Origin: Ponticoccus litoralis
Lineage (GTDB): Bacteria > Pseudomonadota > Alphaproteobacteria > Rhodobacterales > Rhodobacteraceae
Reading direction: 5' to 3'
Length of the DNA: 64,000 nt
Assembly: GCF_039769985.1 (NCBI RefSeq)
Contig: NZ_JBDNCH010000002.1
Location: 248,001-312,000 of the forward strand
This document shows positions 36,960 to 46,988 of the stretch, one piece after another. Positions within the stretch are counted from its first letter, which is position 1. Each line of letters opens with the position of its first letter. Under the pieces are notes generated by a model. It made no database searches. It was not told the origin of the DNA and was given only the letters and a program-made list of their open reading frames with translations. Position numbers and translations under genes: made by a program.

Positions 36960-38569
36960 GCCCCCGCGCGCACCAGCTTCCAGCGCACCGCGTCCAGCAG
37001 CGCCTCGAAGGAGGCGTCGACGATATTCGCGCTGACGCCCACGGTGGCCCAGCGGCGGCCCTCGCCGTCCTCGCTGTCGATGATGACGCGGGTGACCGCC
37101 TCTGTCCCGCCCTGGGTGATGCGGACCTTGAAGTCGACCAGCCGCATGTCGTCGATCAGCGCCTGATAGCGGCCCAGATCCTTGGCCAGCGCCTTGGACA
37201 GCGCGTTCACCGGACCCCGGTCGCAGCCCTCCTCGTCCATCGACTCGGAGACCGACAGCTTCTTCTCGCCATCGACCTTCACCACCACGACCGCCTCGGA
37301 AAGCGAGACCATCCGGTCGTATTTGTTCTTCCGCCGCTCGACGGCGACCCGGTAGCGTTTGACCTCGAAGAACTCGGGCAACAGGCCCAGTTCCGACCGC
37401 GCCAGCAGCTCGAAGGAGGCCTGCGCGGTGTCGTAGGAATAGCCCTCGGCCTCGCGGGTCTTGATCAGGTCAAGGATGCGGGCCAACGCCGGGTTACCCG
37501 GTTCGACCTCCAGCCCCGCCTCGGCGAGACGGCGGCGCAGGTTCGACTGCCCCGCCTGGTTCGACATCGGCACCACGCGGCGGTTGCCGACCACGCCCGG
37601 GTCGACATGTTCGTAGGTGGTCGGATCCTTGAGGATGGCACTGGCGTGCAGCCCCGCCTTATGCGCAAAGGCCGAAGAGCCGACATAGGCCATCTGCCGC
37701 ATCGGCACGCGGTTGAGGATGTCGTCCAGCATCCGGCTGGTGCGGGTCAGCCCCTCCAGTGCCTCCATGGTCACGCCGGTCTGATAGCGCGAGGCATAGG
37801 GTTCCTTCAGCAGCAGCGTCGGGATCAGCGAGGTCAGGTTGGCATTGCCGCAGCGCTCGCCCAGCCCGTTCAGCGTGCCCTGGATCTGGCGCACGCCCGC
37901 ATCGACGGCGGCCAGCGTCCCGGCAACGGCGTTCTCGGTGTCGTTGTGGGTGTGGATGCCAAGGCGCTCTCCGGGGATGCCCGCCGCGATCACCGCCCCC
38001 ACGATCTGCCCGATCTCATGCGGCAATGTCCCGCCATTGGTGTCGCAGAGCACGATCCAGCGGGCGCCAGCAGCCTGCGCGGCCTTCAGACAGTCCAGCG
38101 CATAGGCGGGATTCGCCTTGTAGCCGTCGAAGAAATGCTCGGCGTCCAGCAGCGCCTCGCGCCCCTGCGCCACCAGATGCGCGACAGAGGCGCGGATGTT
38201 CTCGACGTTCTCCTCCAGCGTGATGCCGAGCGCGGTGGTGACGTGGAAATCATGCGTCTTGCCGACAAGGCAGACCGAGGCGGTGCCCGCGTTCATCACC
38301 GCAGCCAGAACGTCGTCGTTTTCGGCAGAGCGGCCTGCCCGCTTGGTCATGCCGAAGGCGGTCAGCGTGGCGCGGGTCTGGCCGACCTCCTCGAAGAAGG
38401 CGCTGTCGGTGGGGTTCGCCCCGGGCCAGCCGCCCTCGATATGGTCGACGCCGAGCCGGTCGAGCGCCTCGGCGATCCGCAGCTTCTCGGCGGTGGAGAA
38501 CTGCACGCCCTGCGTCTGCTGCCCGTCGCGCAGCGTCGTGTCGTAAAGGTAGAGACGTTCGCGGGTCAT
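36956..38569 (-). CDS. cimA: Citramalate synthase
   Basis: The 537-residue enzyme condenses pyruvate and acetyl-CoA to citramalate in the threonine-independent isoleucine route. The catalytic TIM barrel begins LYLYDTTLRDGQQTQGVQFS, with HIEGGWPGANPTDSAFFEE, the metal-binding region GIHTHNDTENAVAGTLAAVDAG and QIQGTLNGLGERCGNANLTSLI. The C-terminal regulatory domain is the LeuA-type allosteric domain (FKVRITQGGTEAVTRVIIDS). The sequence pattern (long GGNADL-like and NKAGLHASAI equivalents, HKAGLHASAILKDPTTYEH) is of the CimA rather than the LeuA branch. Intact; starts at ATG 38569. Confidence 0.9.
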   Translation of the reverse strand: MTRERLYLYDTTLRDGQQTQGVQFSTAEKLRIAEALDRLGVDHIEGGWPGANPTDSAFFEEVGQTRATLTAFGMTKRAGRSAENDDVLAAVMNAGTASVCLVGKTHDFHVTTALGITLEENVENIRASVAHLVAQGREALLDAEHFFDGYKANPAYALDCLKAAQAAGARWIVLCDTNGGTLPHEIGQIVGAVIAAGIPGERLGIHTHNDTENAVAGTLAAVDAGVRQIQGTLNGLGERCGNANLTSLIPTLLLKEPYASRYQTGVTMEALEGLTRTSRMLDDILNRVPMRQMAYVGSSAFAHKAGLHASAILKDPTTYEHVDPGVVGNRRVVPMSNQAGQSNLRRRLAEAGLEVEPGNPALARILDLIKTREAEGYSYDTAQASFELLARSELGLLPEFFEVKRYRVAVERRKNKYDRMVSLSEAVVVVKVDGEKKLSVSESMDEEGCDRGPVNALSKALAKDLGRYQALIDDMRLVDFKVRITQGGTEAVTRVIIDSEDGEGRRWATVGVSANIVDASFEALLDAVRWKLVRAGA

Positions 38570-38697
38570 GCGGCGGTTCCCTGCTGGCGGGCGGCGCGGC
38601 GGGTGCGCAGGCTGGACGCGCGACCTCGGCTGGGTGCGGCGCCATCGGCGAGGAGGCCGACAGGCGCGATGGGCAGTTTGTCGGCAAGGAGGCTGCC

Positions 38698-38865
38698 ATG
38701 CATATCACTATGGGTGCCAACAAGCGCAAAGGGCAGGCCCCGTCCGCGGGTGGGGGTGAAGCCCCCGCCCGTCGCACCGGAGGTGCGCCGTTTAACATCG
38801 GCCCGCCTTTGGCGGGACGGGGCGGTCGGGGGCTGCCCGGCCTGCGGTACGGGCGGGCGCTTTGA
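38698..38865 (+). CDS. Possible small Gly/Arg/Pro-rich protein (55 aa)
   Basis: Between two minus-strand genes, a plus-strand ATG sits behind a perfect Shine-Dalgarno sequence (AAGGAGG, six bases upstream). The frame runs 55 codons: start MHITMGANKRKGQAPSAGGG, then RRTGGAPFNIGPPLAGRGGR. The product is basic and of low complexity, probably disordered. It resembles nothing I know. The ribosome binding site is the best argument; composition is what random GC-rich DNA could also give, so it needs caution. Confidence 0.35.
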   Translation: MHITMGANKRKGQAPSAGGGEAPARRTGGAPFNIGPPLAGRGGRGLPGLRYGRAL

Positions 38866-38874
38866 ATGGAGGTG

Positions 38875-40330
<1,456 letters not shown>

Positions 40331-40554
40331 AGGCCCGGTCCTTCGCGTTGGTCGCGGCGGGCTTAGCAACTTCATCCGTCAGAGGGAATAGAAGACCGGC
40401 CCGCCATGGTCGGGGGCCCCGACCGTGGTCAGCAGATGATGCAAATGAGAGTTGCGGTGATCTTCATGGCCCTAGGCCTTAGCAGGTTTCGCGGCGCCCG
40501 CCAAGCGCCACCTGGCCCTTGCATTGCCGGCGGCCCCGGCGCACCCTTGGCGCC

Positions 40555-40899
40555 ATGAGCCGCGAGACTGTCAACACGATCTGCCGGGCGCTGAAGGGCG
40601 CCGAATGGTCCGACCCCCGGGGCGGCGGGCACGATGCGTGGAAGGTCGGCGGCAAGATGTTCGCCTGCATCGGCGCGCAGGGCGGCGGGGTGTCGGTCAA
40701 GACGCCCTCCATCGCGGATGCCGAGGCGCTGATCGGCATGGAGCGGGCGGTCAAGGCGCCCTATTTCCACCGCTCCTGGGTGCAGGTCGACTGGGACGCG
40801 GTGCCCGAGGACGAGTTGCGCGAGCGGATCGAGAGCTCTTACGCGCTGGTCTTCGGCGGGCTGACGAAGAAGGCGCAGCGGGCCATCGCAGAGGGCTGA
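40555..40899 (+). CDS. MmcQ/YjbR family protein
   Basis: The 114-residue protein of the MmcQ/YjbR (CyaY-like fold) family has the N-terminal VNTICRALKGAEWSDPRGGG, the central WKVGGKMFACIGAQGGGVSVK, and PYFHRSWVQVDWDAVPEDELRERIESSYALV, all in the usual order. The family binds DNA in some members, but its function is not settled. I start at ATG 40555 (MSRETVNT). It is the only plus-strand gene between cysS and mltG and converges on mltG. Confidence 0.85.
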   Translation: MSRETVNTICRALKGAEWSDPRGGGHDAWKVGGKMFACIGAQGGGVSVKTPSIADAEALIGMERAVKAPYFHRSWVQVDWDAVPEDELRERIESSYALVFGGLTKKAQRAIAEG

Positions 40900-40910
40900 G
40901 CGCGCGCGGG

Positions 40911-40960
40911 CCGAATTCTCCTAAAGAATTCGGGGCGATTTCTTTGGAAGAAATCGCCCC
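40911..40960. terminator. Double hairpin between convergent genes (second copy)
   Basis: CCGAATTCT (40911-40919) pairs with AGAATTCGG (40925-40933), and GGGGCGATTTCTT (40932-40944) pairs exactly with AAGAAATCGCCCC (40948-40960). The layout, one hairpin with GAATTC and one with TTTCTT/AAGAAA, is the same as at 17633-17679, and again it separates convergent genes (YjbR-like and mltG). It probably acts as a bidirectional terminator. Confidence 0.7.
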
Positions 40961-40967
40961 GCCCGTA

Positions 40968-42126
40968 TCAGTTGTCGCGCTCCCGCTCCAGCGCCCGGTA
41001 GGCGGCGACGTTGCGGTTGTGCTCGTCGAGCGTCACCGCGAAATTGTGGCCGTCCACGGGATCGAGCGTCTTTGCCACGAAGTAGCGGTAGTCGGCGCCC
41101 GAGGGATTCAGCGCCGCCTCGATGCTGGCGCGGCCCGGGTTGGCGATGGGGGTCGGCGGCAGCCCGTCGATCACATAGGTGTTCCACGGCGTCGCGCCGC
41201 GCAGTTCCGATTGACGCAGGCCCCGGCCCAGCGGACCACGGCCCTTGGTGATGCCGTAGATCACCGTCGGGTCGGTCTGCAGGCGCATGCCCTGCTCCAG
41301 CCGGTTCACGAAGACGGCGGCCACGTCAAAGCGTTCCTGCGCGTTGCCGGTTTCCTTCTCGATGATCGAGGCGAGGATTAGCGCCTCTTCGGGGCTTTCC
41401 AGCGGCAAGCCGTCGGCACGATCCGCCCAGGCCTCGGCAAGGATCAGCTCCTGGGCCCGGCGCATCCGCTCGATCACGCTGGCGCGGGTGTCGCCGGGGG
41501 TGATCTCGTAGCTGTCCGGCGCCAGCGCGCCCTCTTCGGGCACCGCGACCTCGCCTTCGAGGATATCGACCTGCTTGAGTTCCTCGATGACCTGCCAGCT
41601 GGTCACGCCCTCGGCCAGCGCCACGCGGTAGCGGGTGTCGCCCGCCTCGCGCACGGAGGCATAGACCTCGGGGGCCTCACCCTCGCCCGGCGTGAACTCG
41701 GCGCGCTGCTCGTAGCGGCTCGGTCTGCGGGTCGATCTCGCGGACCTCGACCACCGCGCGGGTGATGCCGATGCGGTAGACCACCTCTGTCCCGCAGGTC
41801 GAGGCGCCGCCGCGGGTGACGATATCGACGATCTCGGCCATCGAGGCGCCCTCGGGCACCGGGAAGGACCCGGCCTTCAGCTGCTGCGTGCGGTCGGTGT
41901 AATCGGCGCCCAGCCGGAACAGCATGGCGCTGCTGACCGCGCCCTGCCCGGACAGGTTCTCCGACACGCGGCTCATATTGGTGCCGCGCGGCACCTCAAG
42001 GCAGATCGGCGCCTGAAGCGGACCTTCGGCGGAGTATTCGTTTTGCGCCCAGAGCAGCAGCCCGCCAAAGAGGAAGACCGCGACGACCAGAAAGGTCAGC
42101 GCGTTCGAGGCAACATTGCGCCACAT
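40968..42126 (-). CDS. mltG: Endolytic murein transglycosylase MltG, frame broken at about 41717 (385 aa if corrected)
   Basis: MltG cleaves nascent peptidoglycan strands. One N-terminal membrane helix (ALTFLVVAVFLFGGLLLWAQ) is followed by a LysM-like part (LKAGSFPVPEGASMAEIVDIV) and the catalytic YceG domain with PDSYEITPGDTRASVIERM, LILASIIEKETGNAQERFDV (catalytic Glu), LQTDPTVIYGI and WNTYVIDGLPPTPIANPGRA. The frames split at GAGCCGCTACGAGCAG (minus strand); reading GAGCGC gives TERYEQRAEF and one protein of 385 residues. It lies directly downstream of fabF, the usual fabF-mltG order in this group. Confidence 0.9.
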
Positions 42127-42142
42127 CGGGTCAGTCTCCTGC

Positions 42143-43405
42143 TCAGTCGGCCTTGCCGAAGATCACGCTGGCATTGGTGCCGCCGAAGCCGAAGGAATTC
42201 GACAGGGCATAGCGCACCTCGCGGGCACGCTTGGCGTTGGGCGCCAGGTCGATGGGCGTCTCGACCGCCGGATTGTCCAGGTTGATCGTCGGCGGCGCGA
42301 CCTGATCGCGGATCGCGAGGATCGAGAAGATCGCCTCGATCGCGCCGGCAGCCCCCAGAAGGTGCCCGGTGGCGGATTTGGTCGAGGACATGGTGACCTT
42401 GGAGGCGGCATCGCCCAAGAGGCGCTCGACCGCGCCCAGTTCGATGGTGTCGGCCATGGTCGAGGTGCCATGCGCGTTGATGTAGTCCAGATCGCCCGGC
42501 TGCAGGCCCGCATCGCGCAGCGCCGCCTTCATCGAGCGTTCGCCGCCCTCGCCGCTCTCGGAGGGGGCGGTGATGTGGTAGGCGTCGCCGGTCAGCCCGT
42601 AGCCGCAGACTTCGGCGTAGATCTTGGCGCCGCGCGCCTTGGCGTGCTCGTATTCCTCCAGCACGACAACGCCCGCGCCCTCGCCCATGACGAAACCATC
42701 GCGGTCGGCGTCATAGGGGCGGCTTGCGGCCTTGGGATCGTCGGCGCGCTTGGTCGAGAGCGCCTTGCAGGCGTTGAAGCCCGCGATGCCGATTTCGCAG
42801 ATCGCCGCCTCAGCGCCGCCCGCGACCATCACGTCAGCGTCGCCGTATTTGATCAGCCGGGCCGCGTCGCCGATGGCATGGGCGCCGGTCGAGCAGGCGG
42901 TGACCACCGAATGGTTCGGGCCCTTGAAGCCGTATTTGATCGAGATATTGCCCGAGATCAGGTTGATCAGCGCGCCGGGGATGAAGAAGGGCGAGACGCG
43001 GCGCGGGCCCTTGTCGCGGATCAAGAGCGCGGTGTCGGCGATCGACGACAGACCGCCGATGCCCGAGCCCACCATGACGCCGGTGCGCAGCTGCGCCTCT
43101 TCGTCCTCGGGCGCCCAGCCCGCATCCTCGACCGCCTGCGCGGCGGCGGCCATGCCGAAGCGGATGAACTCGTCGATCTTCCGCTGTTCCTTCTTGTCCA
43201 TGTAGAGATCGGGGTTGAAGGTGCCGTCGGTGCCGTCGCCATAGGGCACCTCGCAGGCATAGGTCGTGGCCAGATGGCTGGCGTCGAACTTGGTGATGGT
43301 GCCCGCCCCGGACTGCCCGTCCAGCAGGCGCGACCATGTTTCCTCGACCCCGCAGGCCAGCGGGGTGACCAGTCCAAGCCCTGTGACCACAACGCGACGT
43401 GCCAT
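42143..43405 (-). CDS. fabF: 3-oxoacyl-[acyl-carrier-protein] synthase II
   Basis: The 420-residue condensing enzyme of fatty acid elongation begins MARRVVVTGLGLVTPLACGV. The active-site Cys is in VTACSTGAHAIGDAARLI, and the two catalytic His lie in YINAHGTSTMADTIEL and GHLLGAAGAIEAIFSIL. NLDNPAVETPIDLAPN and SFGFGGTNASVIF close the thiolase fold. It is followed by mltG after 16 bases. The acpP gene that often precedes fabF is not in this window: the 330 bases upstream hold no carrier protein. Confidence 0.95.
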   Translation of the reverse strand: MARRVVVTGLGLVTPLACGVEETWSRLLDGQSGAGTITKFDASHLATTYACEVPYGDGTDGTFNPDLYMDKKEQRKIDEFIRFGMAAAAQAVEDAGWAPEDEEAQLRTGVMVGSGIGGLSSIADTALLIRDKGPRRVSPFFIPGALINLISGNISIKYGFKGPNHSVVTACSTGAHAIGDAARLIKYGDADVMVAGGAEAAICEIGIAGFNACKALSTKRADDPKAASRPYDADRDGFVMGEGAGVVVLEEYEHAKARGAKIYAEVCGYGLTGDAYHITAPSESGEGGERSMKAALRDAGLQPGDLDYINAHGTSTMADTIELGAVERLLGDAASKVTMSSTKSATGHLLGAAGAIEAIFSILAIRDQVAPPTINLDNPAVETPIDLAPNAKRAREVRYALSNSFGFGGTNASVIFGKAD

Positions 43406-43737
43406 GGATCTGCCCTTTCGTTCGTCTCTCTGTTGTCCCGCTCTTACCGTGCGAGGCGGTCCGGGGGCAAGAGTGCGCGCGCGGCCTTGGCGTGGCGCCG
43501 CCGCCTCTGTCGGCCCGCGCCTGCCGCTGGCAGGACCGCTGGTCGCGACCGTTTGCATCGGGCCCGGGCGGGCGGCCCCGGCACGGGCGCCTCTGCCCCG
43601 TCGCGGTCCGGGGGCCATCCGGAACGCGCCGACCCTGCGCCGGGGCAATTCCACCCCAAAGGGTTTGACCCTCTCAGGGGGACTGCCTACCTTCAACCGG
43701 GATAAACCCGCCCGTTGTCACCAATTAAAGGTTTTCC
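43406..43737. other. Divergent intergenic region between fabF and the universal stress protein
   Basis: 332 bases between two divergently transcribed genes, so it must hold promoters for both. I can see no confident -35/-10 pair and no small gene; the sequence is GC-rich, with open frames that look like chance. Confidence 0.4.
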
Positions 43738-44556
43738 ATGCCCCTGCTTGTCGCCACCGATCTGTCTGACCGCTCTGACCGGGCCGTTGAAAGAGCCTTC
43801 GACCTTGCGCGCAGGCTTGACACGCCGCTGACCCTGCTCACCGTCGTCGACGAGTCCTATGCCTCGGATTTCGCGCAAGAGATCGGCGCCAAGGCGCGTC
43901 ATCGGCTTGAAGCGATTGCCGGGAAACTCGGCACCGGCGTCACCTATGACATAAGGGTCGAAACCGGCGATCCGCTTGCGCTGCTGATCGAAGAGGTCAA
44001 TTCACCGGATCTCGACCTGGTGGTCATGGGGCGGCACCGGCAGCGCGGCGTCCTCGACGGGCTGCGCGCCACCACCGTGGAAAGCGTCGTCTCGCGCTCG
44101 CTGACACCGGTGCTGATGGTCGTCGACCCGGTGCTGAGCGACTACCGCCGGGTGCTTGCCCCGGTGGCCTTCTCCGCCACCTGCGCCCGCGCGGTGGAAA
44201 CGGCCAAGACCATCGCCGCGGATGCGACCTGCCGCATCTTCCACGTCTGGTCCGCTCCTTTCGAGGGCCTGACCGGCGGCAAGGGGTCGGACTATGCCCG
44301 CGCGGTCGAAGCCGAAACCCGCGACCAGGCCGCGGACTGGGTCCAGAGCTTTGACGCGCCACATCCCGAGGTCCCGCTGATCCACGGCCCGCTCGGCGCG
44401 GCGGTGCAGCAGGAGATCCTGTCCTTCGGCCCGGACCTGCTGGCCATCGGGGCAACCACGCGGCCGCTGTCCTTCAGCGGGCTCGGCTCCTTCGCCGCCG
44501 ACATGGTGCGCGATCCCCCGAACGACCTGCTGATCGTGCGCGCCGCCAAGCCATAG
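43738..44556 (+). CDS. Tandem-domain universal stress protein
   Basis: The 272-residue protein has two UspA-like domains. Domain 1 (1-130): LLVATDLSDRSDRAVERAFDLA, then DLDLVVMGRHRQRGVLDGLRATTVESVV, a G-x2-G-x9-G(S/T)-like nucleotide loop. Domain 2 (135-270): RRVLAPVAFSATCARAVETA, FGPDLLAIGATTRPLSFSGLGSFAADMVRDP. Such proteins bind ATP or sense stress; the targets are unknown. The single gene has its own promoter region upstream and a hairpin downstream. Confidence 0.85.
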   Translation: MPLLVATDLSDRSDRAVERAFDLARRLDTPLTLLTVVDESYASDFAQEIGAKARHRLEAIAGKLGTGVTYDIRVETGDPLALLIEEVNSPDLDLVVMGRHRQRGVLDGLRATTVESVVSRSLTPVLMVVDPVLSDYRRVLAPVAFSATCARAVETAKTIAADATCRIFHVWSAPFEGLTGGKGSDYARAVEAETRDQAADWVQSFDAPHPEVPLIHGPLGAAVQQEILSFGPDLLAIGATTRPLSFSGLGSFAADMVRDPPNDLLIVRAAKP

Positions 44557-44562
44557 AACCAC

Positions 44563-44590
44563 AGGCGCCCGGGGATGGCCCCGGCGCCTG
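44563..44590. terminator. GC-rich hairpin after the Usp gene
   Basis: CAGGCGCC...GGGG and CCCCGGCGCCTG form a stem (with a one-base bulge) around ATGG, seven bases after the Usp stop and before the converging glycosyltransferase gene. No T run follows, so it may be a weak or Rho-assisted end, or a stabilising hairpin. Confidence 0.55.
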
Positions 44591-44608
44591 CCACGCGATG
44601 CGCGACCG

Positions 44609-45403
44609 TCAGGCCCAGTCCGCGCCCAGATCGGCGCGGGCGCGGTCGATCCAGTGGTCGCGCAGCCAGCCGCAGGGTTTCGAGCGGCGAATGACCGAGC
44701 CGGAATAGCCCTCGATCGCCTCGTCCATCTTCGGGTGGCCGTGAAAGCAGACCACGCGGGCGTCTTCGGGCAACTGCGGCGGGCGCAGGTAATTCAGCGG
44801 AAACGGGTTGCAGTCATACTTGAAGGACACCACCCAGGGCTCTGGGATATAGGTGAAAACCCCGCGATCCATCGCCTTGTGCGAGGTATAGCGCTGCTCG
44901 GACCCGCGCGCCTCTTCGACCTCGGCATAGGGGTTGGCTGCAAGGTCGTCATAAAGAAACCCGTGCCGCGCCGGATCGAAGCGAAAGACCGAACCGTGCC
45001 CCGTGGGCCGCCCCTTGCGCTTCTCGGTCCAGTCGTGACGCATGGCGACGGTGCCGGGGGCAAGGTCGTGGATCTCGTCCAGCCCGCCGGTGATCACGAC
45101 ATCAAGGTCGAAACCCAGCACCGGCCCCTCCAGATCCGGCACCAGGCCGGGCCGGAACAGCGAGGTCTTGCGCATGGCGCCCTGCCGGTTCGCCACCTTC
45201 AGCGCCTCGCCCATCGGCCCGGCGAAGGGCTCGACCGGCAGCGGCAGCACCTCGATATCCGGGTGCAGGCCCGCCGCGTCCTCGGTCATGCAGAGAAAGC
45301 GCACCGGGCGCGACAGGTGGCGGCGTACACCGGAATAGAGACGGTTCACGTATTCAGGCCCGAAGAGCGTGCCCCATTTGATGCACATGATGTTGACGGT
45401 CAT
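44609..45403 (-). CDS. Putative glycosyltransferase (nucleotide-diphospho-sugar fold, 264 aa)
   Basis: The start MTVNIMCIKWGTLFGPEYVNRLYSGV and RPVRFLCMTEDAAGLHPDIEVLPL are typical of a Roseobacter family with a GT-A-like fold. VLGFDLDVVITGGLDEI carries a DxD-type motif (DLD) for metal and nucleotide sugar. The C-terminal part has RVVCFHGHPKMDEA. The acceptor is unknown; cell-surface polysaccharide or protein glycosylation are both possible. There is no membrane helix. The start ATG 45403 is the first in frame with the conserved N-terminus. Confidence 0.65.
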   Translation of the reverse strand: MTVNIMCIKWGTLFGPEYVNRLYSGVRRHLSRPVRFLCMTEDAAGLHPDIEVLPLPVEPFAGPMGEALKVANRQGAMRKTSLFRPGLVPDLEGPVLGFDLDVVITGGLDEIHDLAPGTVAMRHDWTEKRKGRPTGHGSVFRFDPARHGFLYDDLAANPYAEVEEARGSEQRYTSHKAMDRGVFTYIPEPWVVSFKYDCNPFPLNYLRPPQLPEDARVVCFHGHPKMDEAIEGYSGSVIRRSKPCGWLRDHWIDRARADLGADWA

Positions 45404-45651
45404 CGCGGCTCCTTCCCGGCTGGCCCCGGGTGCCGATTAGCAAGTGGCCCGCGGAAAGACCAGCGGCACCCTTGCGCACGCGGCGCGGCGGGCGTAGTCT
45501 GGCGCCCCAGTAAAACCCCGATGGCCGGAGGCATGATGGAGATTGCATCCCCCTTCCGGGCCGCGCGCGCCTGAGGCCGCGTTGCCCGAGCAAGACACCG
45601 GCGTCGCCCCTGCGCGGCGCCTGATGTGATGCCTGTACGGGACCGTTTCCA

Positions 45652-46686
45652 TTGACTGACACGACACTTGCCGACCTCGGATGGTCGGAAGCCTTCGCAC
45701 GCCAGCTGACCGCCGGTGAAGAGACCCTGAAACCGATGCGCGTGGCCGAAGTCCACCGCGACCGCCTGCGCGCCCTCGGGTCCACGGGCGACGCCATGCT
45801 GATCCCCTCGGAGCGCGCCGGCGCCTATGCGGTGGGCGACTGGGTGCTGAGCGACGGCACCAGCGCCCTGCGCCGGCTGGACCCGGCCACCGACCTGACG
45901 CGCAAGGCCGCCGGGCATACGGTCGAGCGCCAGCGCATCGCCGCCAATATCGACACCATCGCGGTGGTGACCAGCTGCAACGCCGATTTCAACCTCGCGC
46001 GGCTCGAACGCTACCTCGCCCTGATCGCCAGCGCCGGATGCCTGCCCCCGGTGGTGCTGACCAAGGCCGACCTGGTGGAGGACGCCGACGACTACCGCCG
46101 CCAGGCCGAGAAGCTCTCGCCGCTGGTGACGGCGCTGGCGCTGAACGCCAAGGACATGGAGGACGCGGGCCGCCTGACCGCATGGTGCGGGCCGGGCCGG
46201 ACGCTGGCGCTGGTCGGCTCCTCCGGCGTGGGCAAGACAACCCTGCGCAATGCCCTGACCGAACAGACCGCCGCCACGGCGGGCATCCGCGAGGACGATG
46301 CCAAGGGGCGCCATACGACAACCTTCCGCAGCCTCGTGCGCACCCGCGCCGGCGGCTGGCTGATCGACACCCCCGGCATGCGCGAGCTGCAACTGGCCGA
46401 CGCCCAGGACGGCATCGGCGAGGTCTTCGACGACATCACCGAGATCGCCGCGCAGTGCCGCTTCAACGACTGCGCCCATGACACCGAACCGGGCTGCGCC
46501 ATCCGCGCGGCGCTCGATGCGGGCCACATCGACCCGGACCGCCTGAAGCGCTGGCAAAAGCTGATGCTCGAAGACCGCTACAACTCGGAAAGCCTCTCGC
46601 AGACCCGCTCGCGCCAGAAGGCCTTCGGCAAGATGGTCAAGGGCGGGCAGGCGCGCGGGCGGCAAAAGCGCAACCAAGGCCGCTGA
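45652..46686 (+). CDS. rsgA: Ribosome small subunit-dependent GTPase A
   Basis: RsgA checks late maturation of the 30S subunit. The GTPase is circularly permuted, as expected: VVLTKADLVEDADD (G4) comes before the P-loop GSSGVGKTTLRNAL (G1), DDAKGRHTTT (G2) and DTPGMREL (G3). The N-terminal OB fold precedes it, and the C-terminal zinc domain reads CRFNDCAHDTEPGCAI. The likely start is TTG 45652 (MTDTTLADLG); no better in-frame ATG is seen and the ribosome binding site is weak. The gene is intact, 344 aa, apparently monocistronic. Confidence 0.9.
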   Translation: MTDTTLADLGWSEAFARQLTAGEETLKPMRVAEVHRDRLRALGSTGDAMLIPSERAGAYAVGDWVLSDGTSALRRLDPATDLTRKAAGHTVERQRIAANIDTIAVVTSCNADFNLARLERYLALIASAGCLPPVVLTKADLVEDADDYRRQAEKLSPLVTALALNAKDMEDAGRLTAWCGPGRTLALVGSSGVGKTTLRNALTEQTAATAGIREDDAKGRHTTTFRSLVRTRAGGWLIDTPGMRELQLADAQDGIGEVFDDITEIAAQCRFNDCAHDTEPGCAIRAALDAGHIDPDRLKRWQKLMLEDRYNSESLSQTRSRQKAFGKMVKGGQARGRQKRNQGR

Positions 46687-46715
46687 CACGGGACGCGGGA
46701 TCGGCGCCGCGCAGC

Positions 46716-46915
46716 CCCCGTCTTCTTCTGTCGGAAAATATCCCGGGGGCCGCGCAGCGGCGGGGGCAGCGCCCCCTCCCCGATCGCGGCTCCGCCAGAC
46801 CGTCGAAAGCGCCCCCTGAAAACGCATCGGGGGCAGTTCCCGGACCGTCCCCTGCTTCTCTGGTCTCCCCAATACCTCGGGGGAGCCGAAGGCGGGGGCA
46901 GAGCCCCCTTCCACG
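46716..46915. repeat. Two copies of the dispersed extragenic element
   Basis: Copy A: CTTCTTCTGTCGGAAAATATCCCGGGGGCC followed by a GC-rich palindrome and GGGGGCAGCGCCCCC (46716-46790). Copy B: GCTTCTCTGGTCTCCCCAATACCTCGGGGG followed by GGGGGCAGAGCCCCC (46850-46912). Both are in the reverse orientation to the copies at 26180 and 48545. They fill most of the spacer between rsgA and the converging M20 peptidase gene. Confidence 0.6.
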
Positions 46916-46988
46916 CGCCCGCAGGCCGGAGTGCCCGACCCGAGCCCCCGGCTGGGTCGGGCGCCCCATCCGGCCCCATGCGGCCCCG

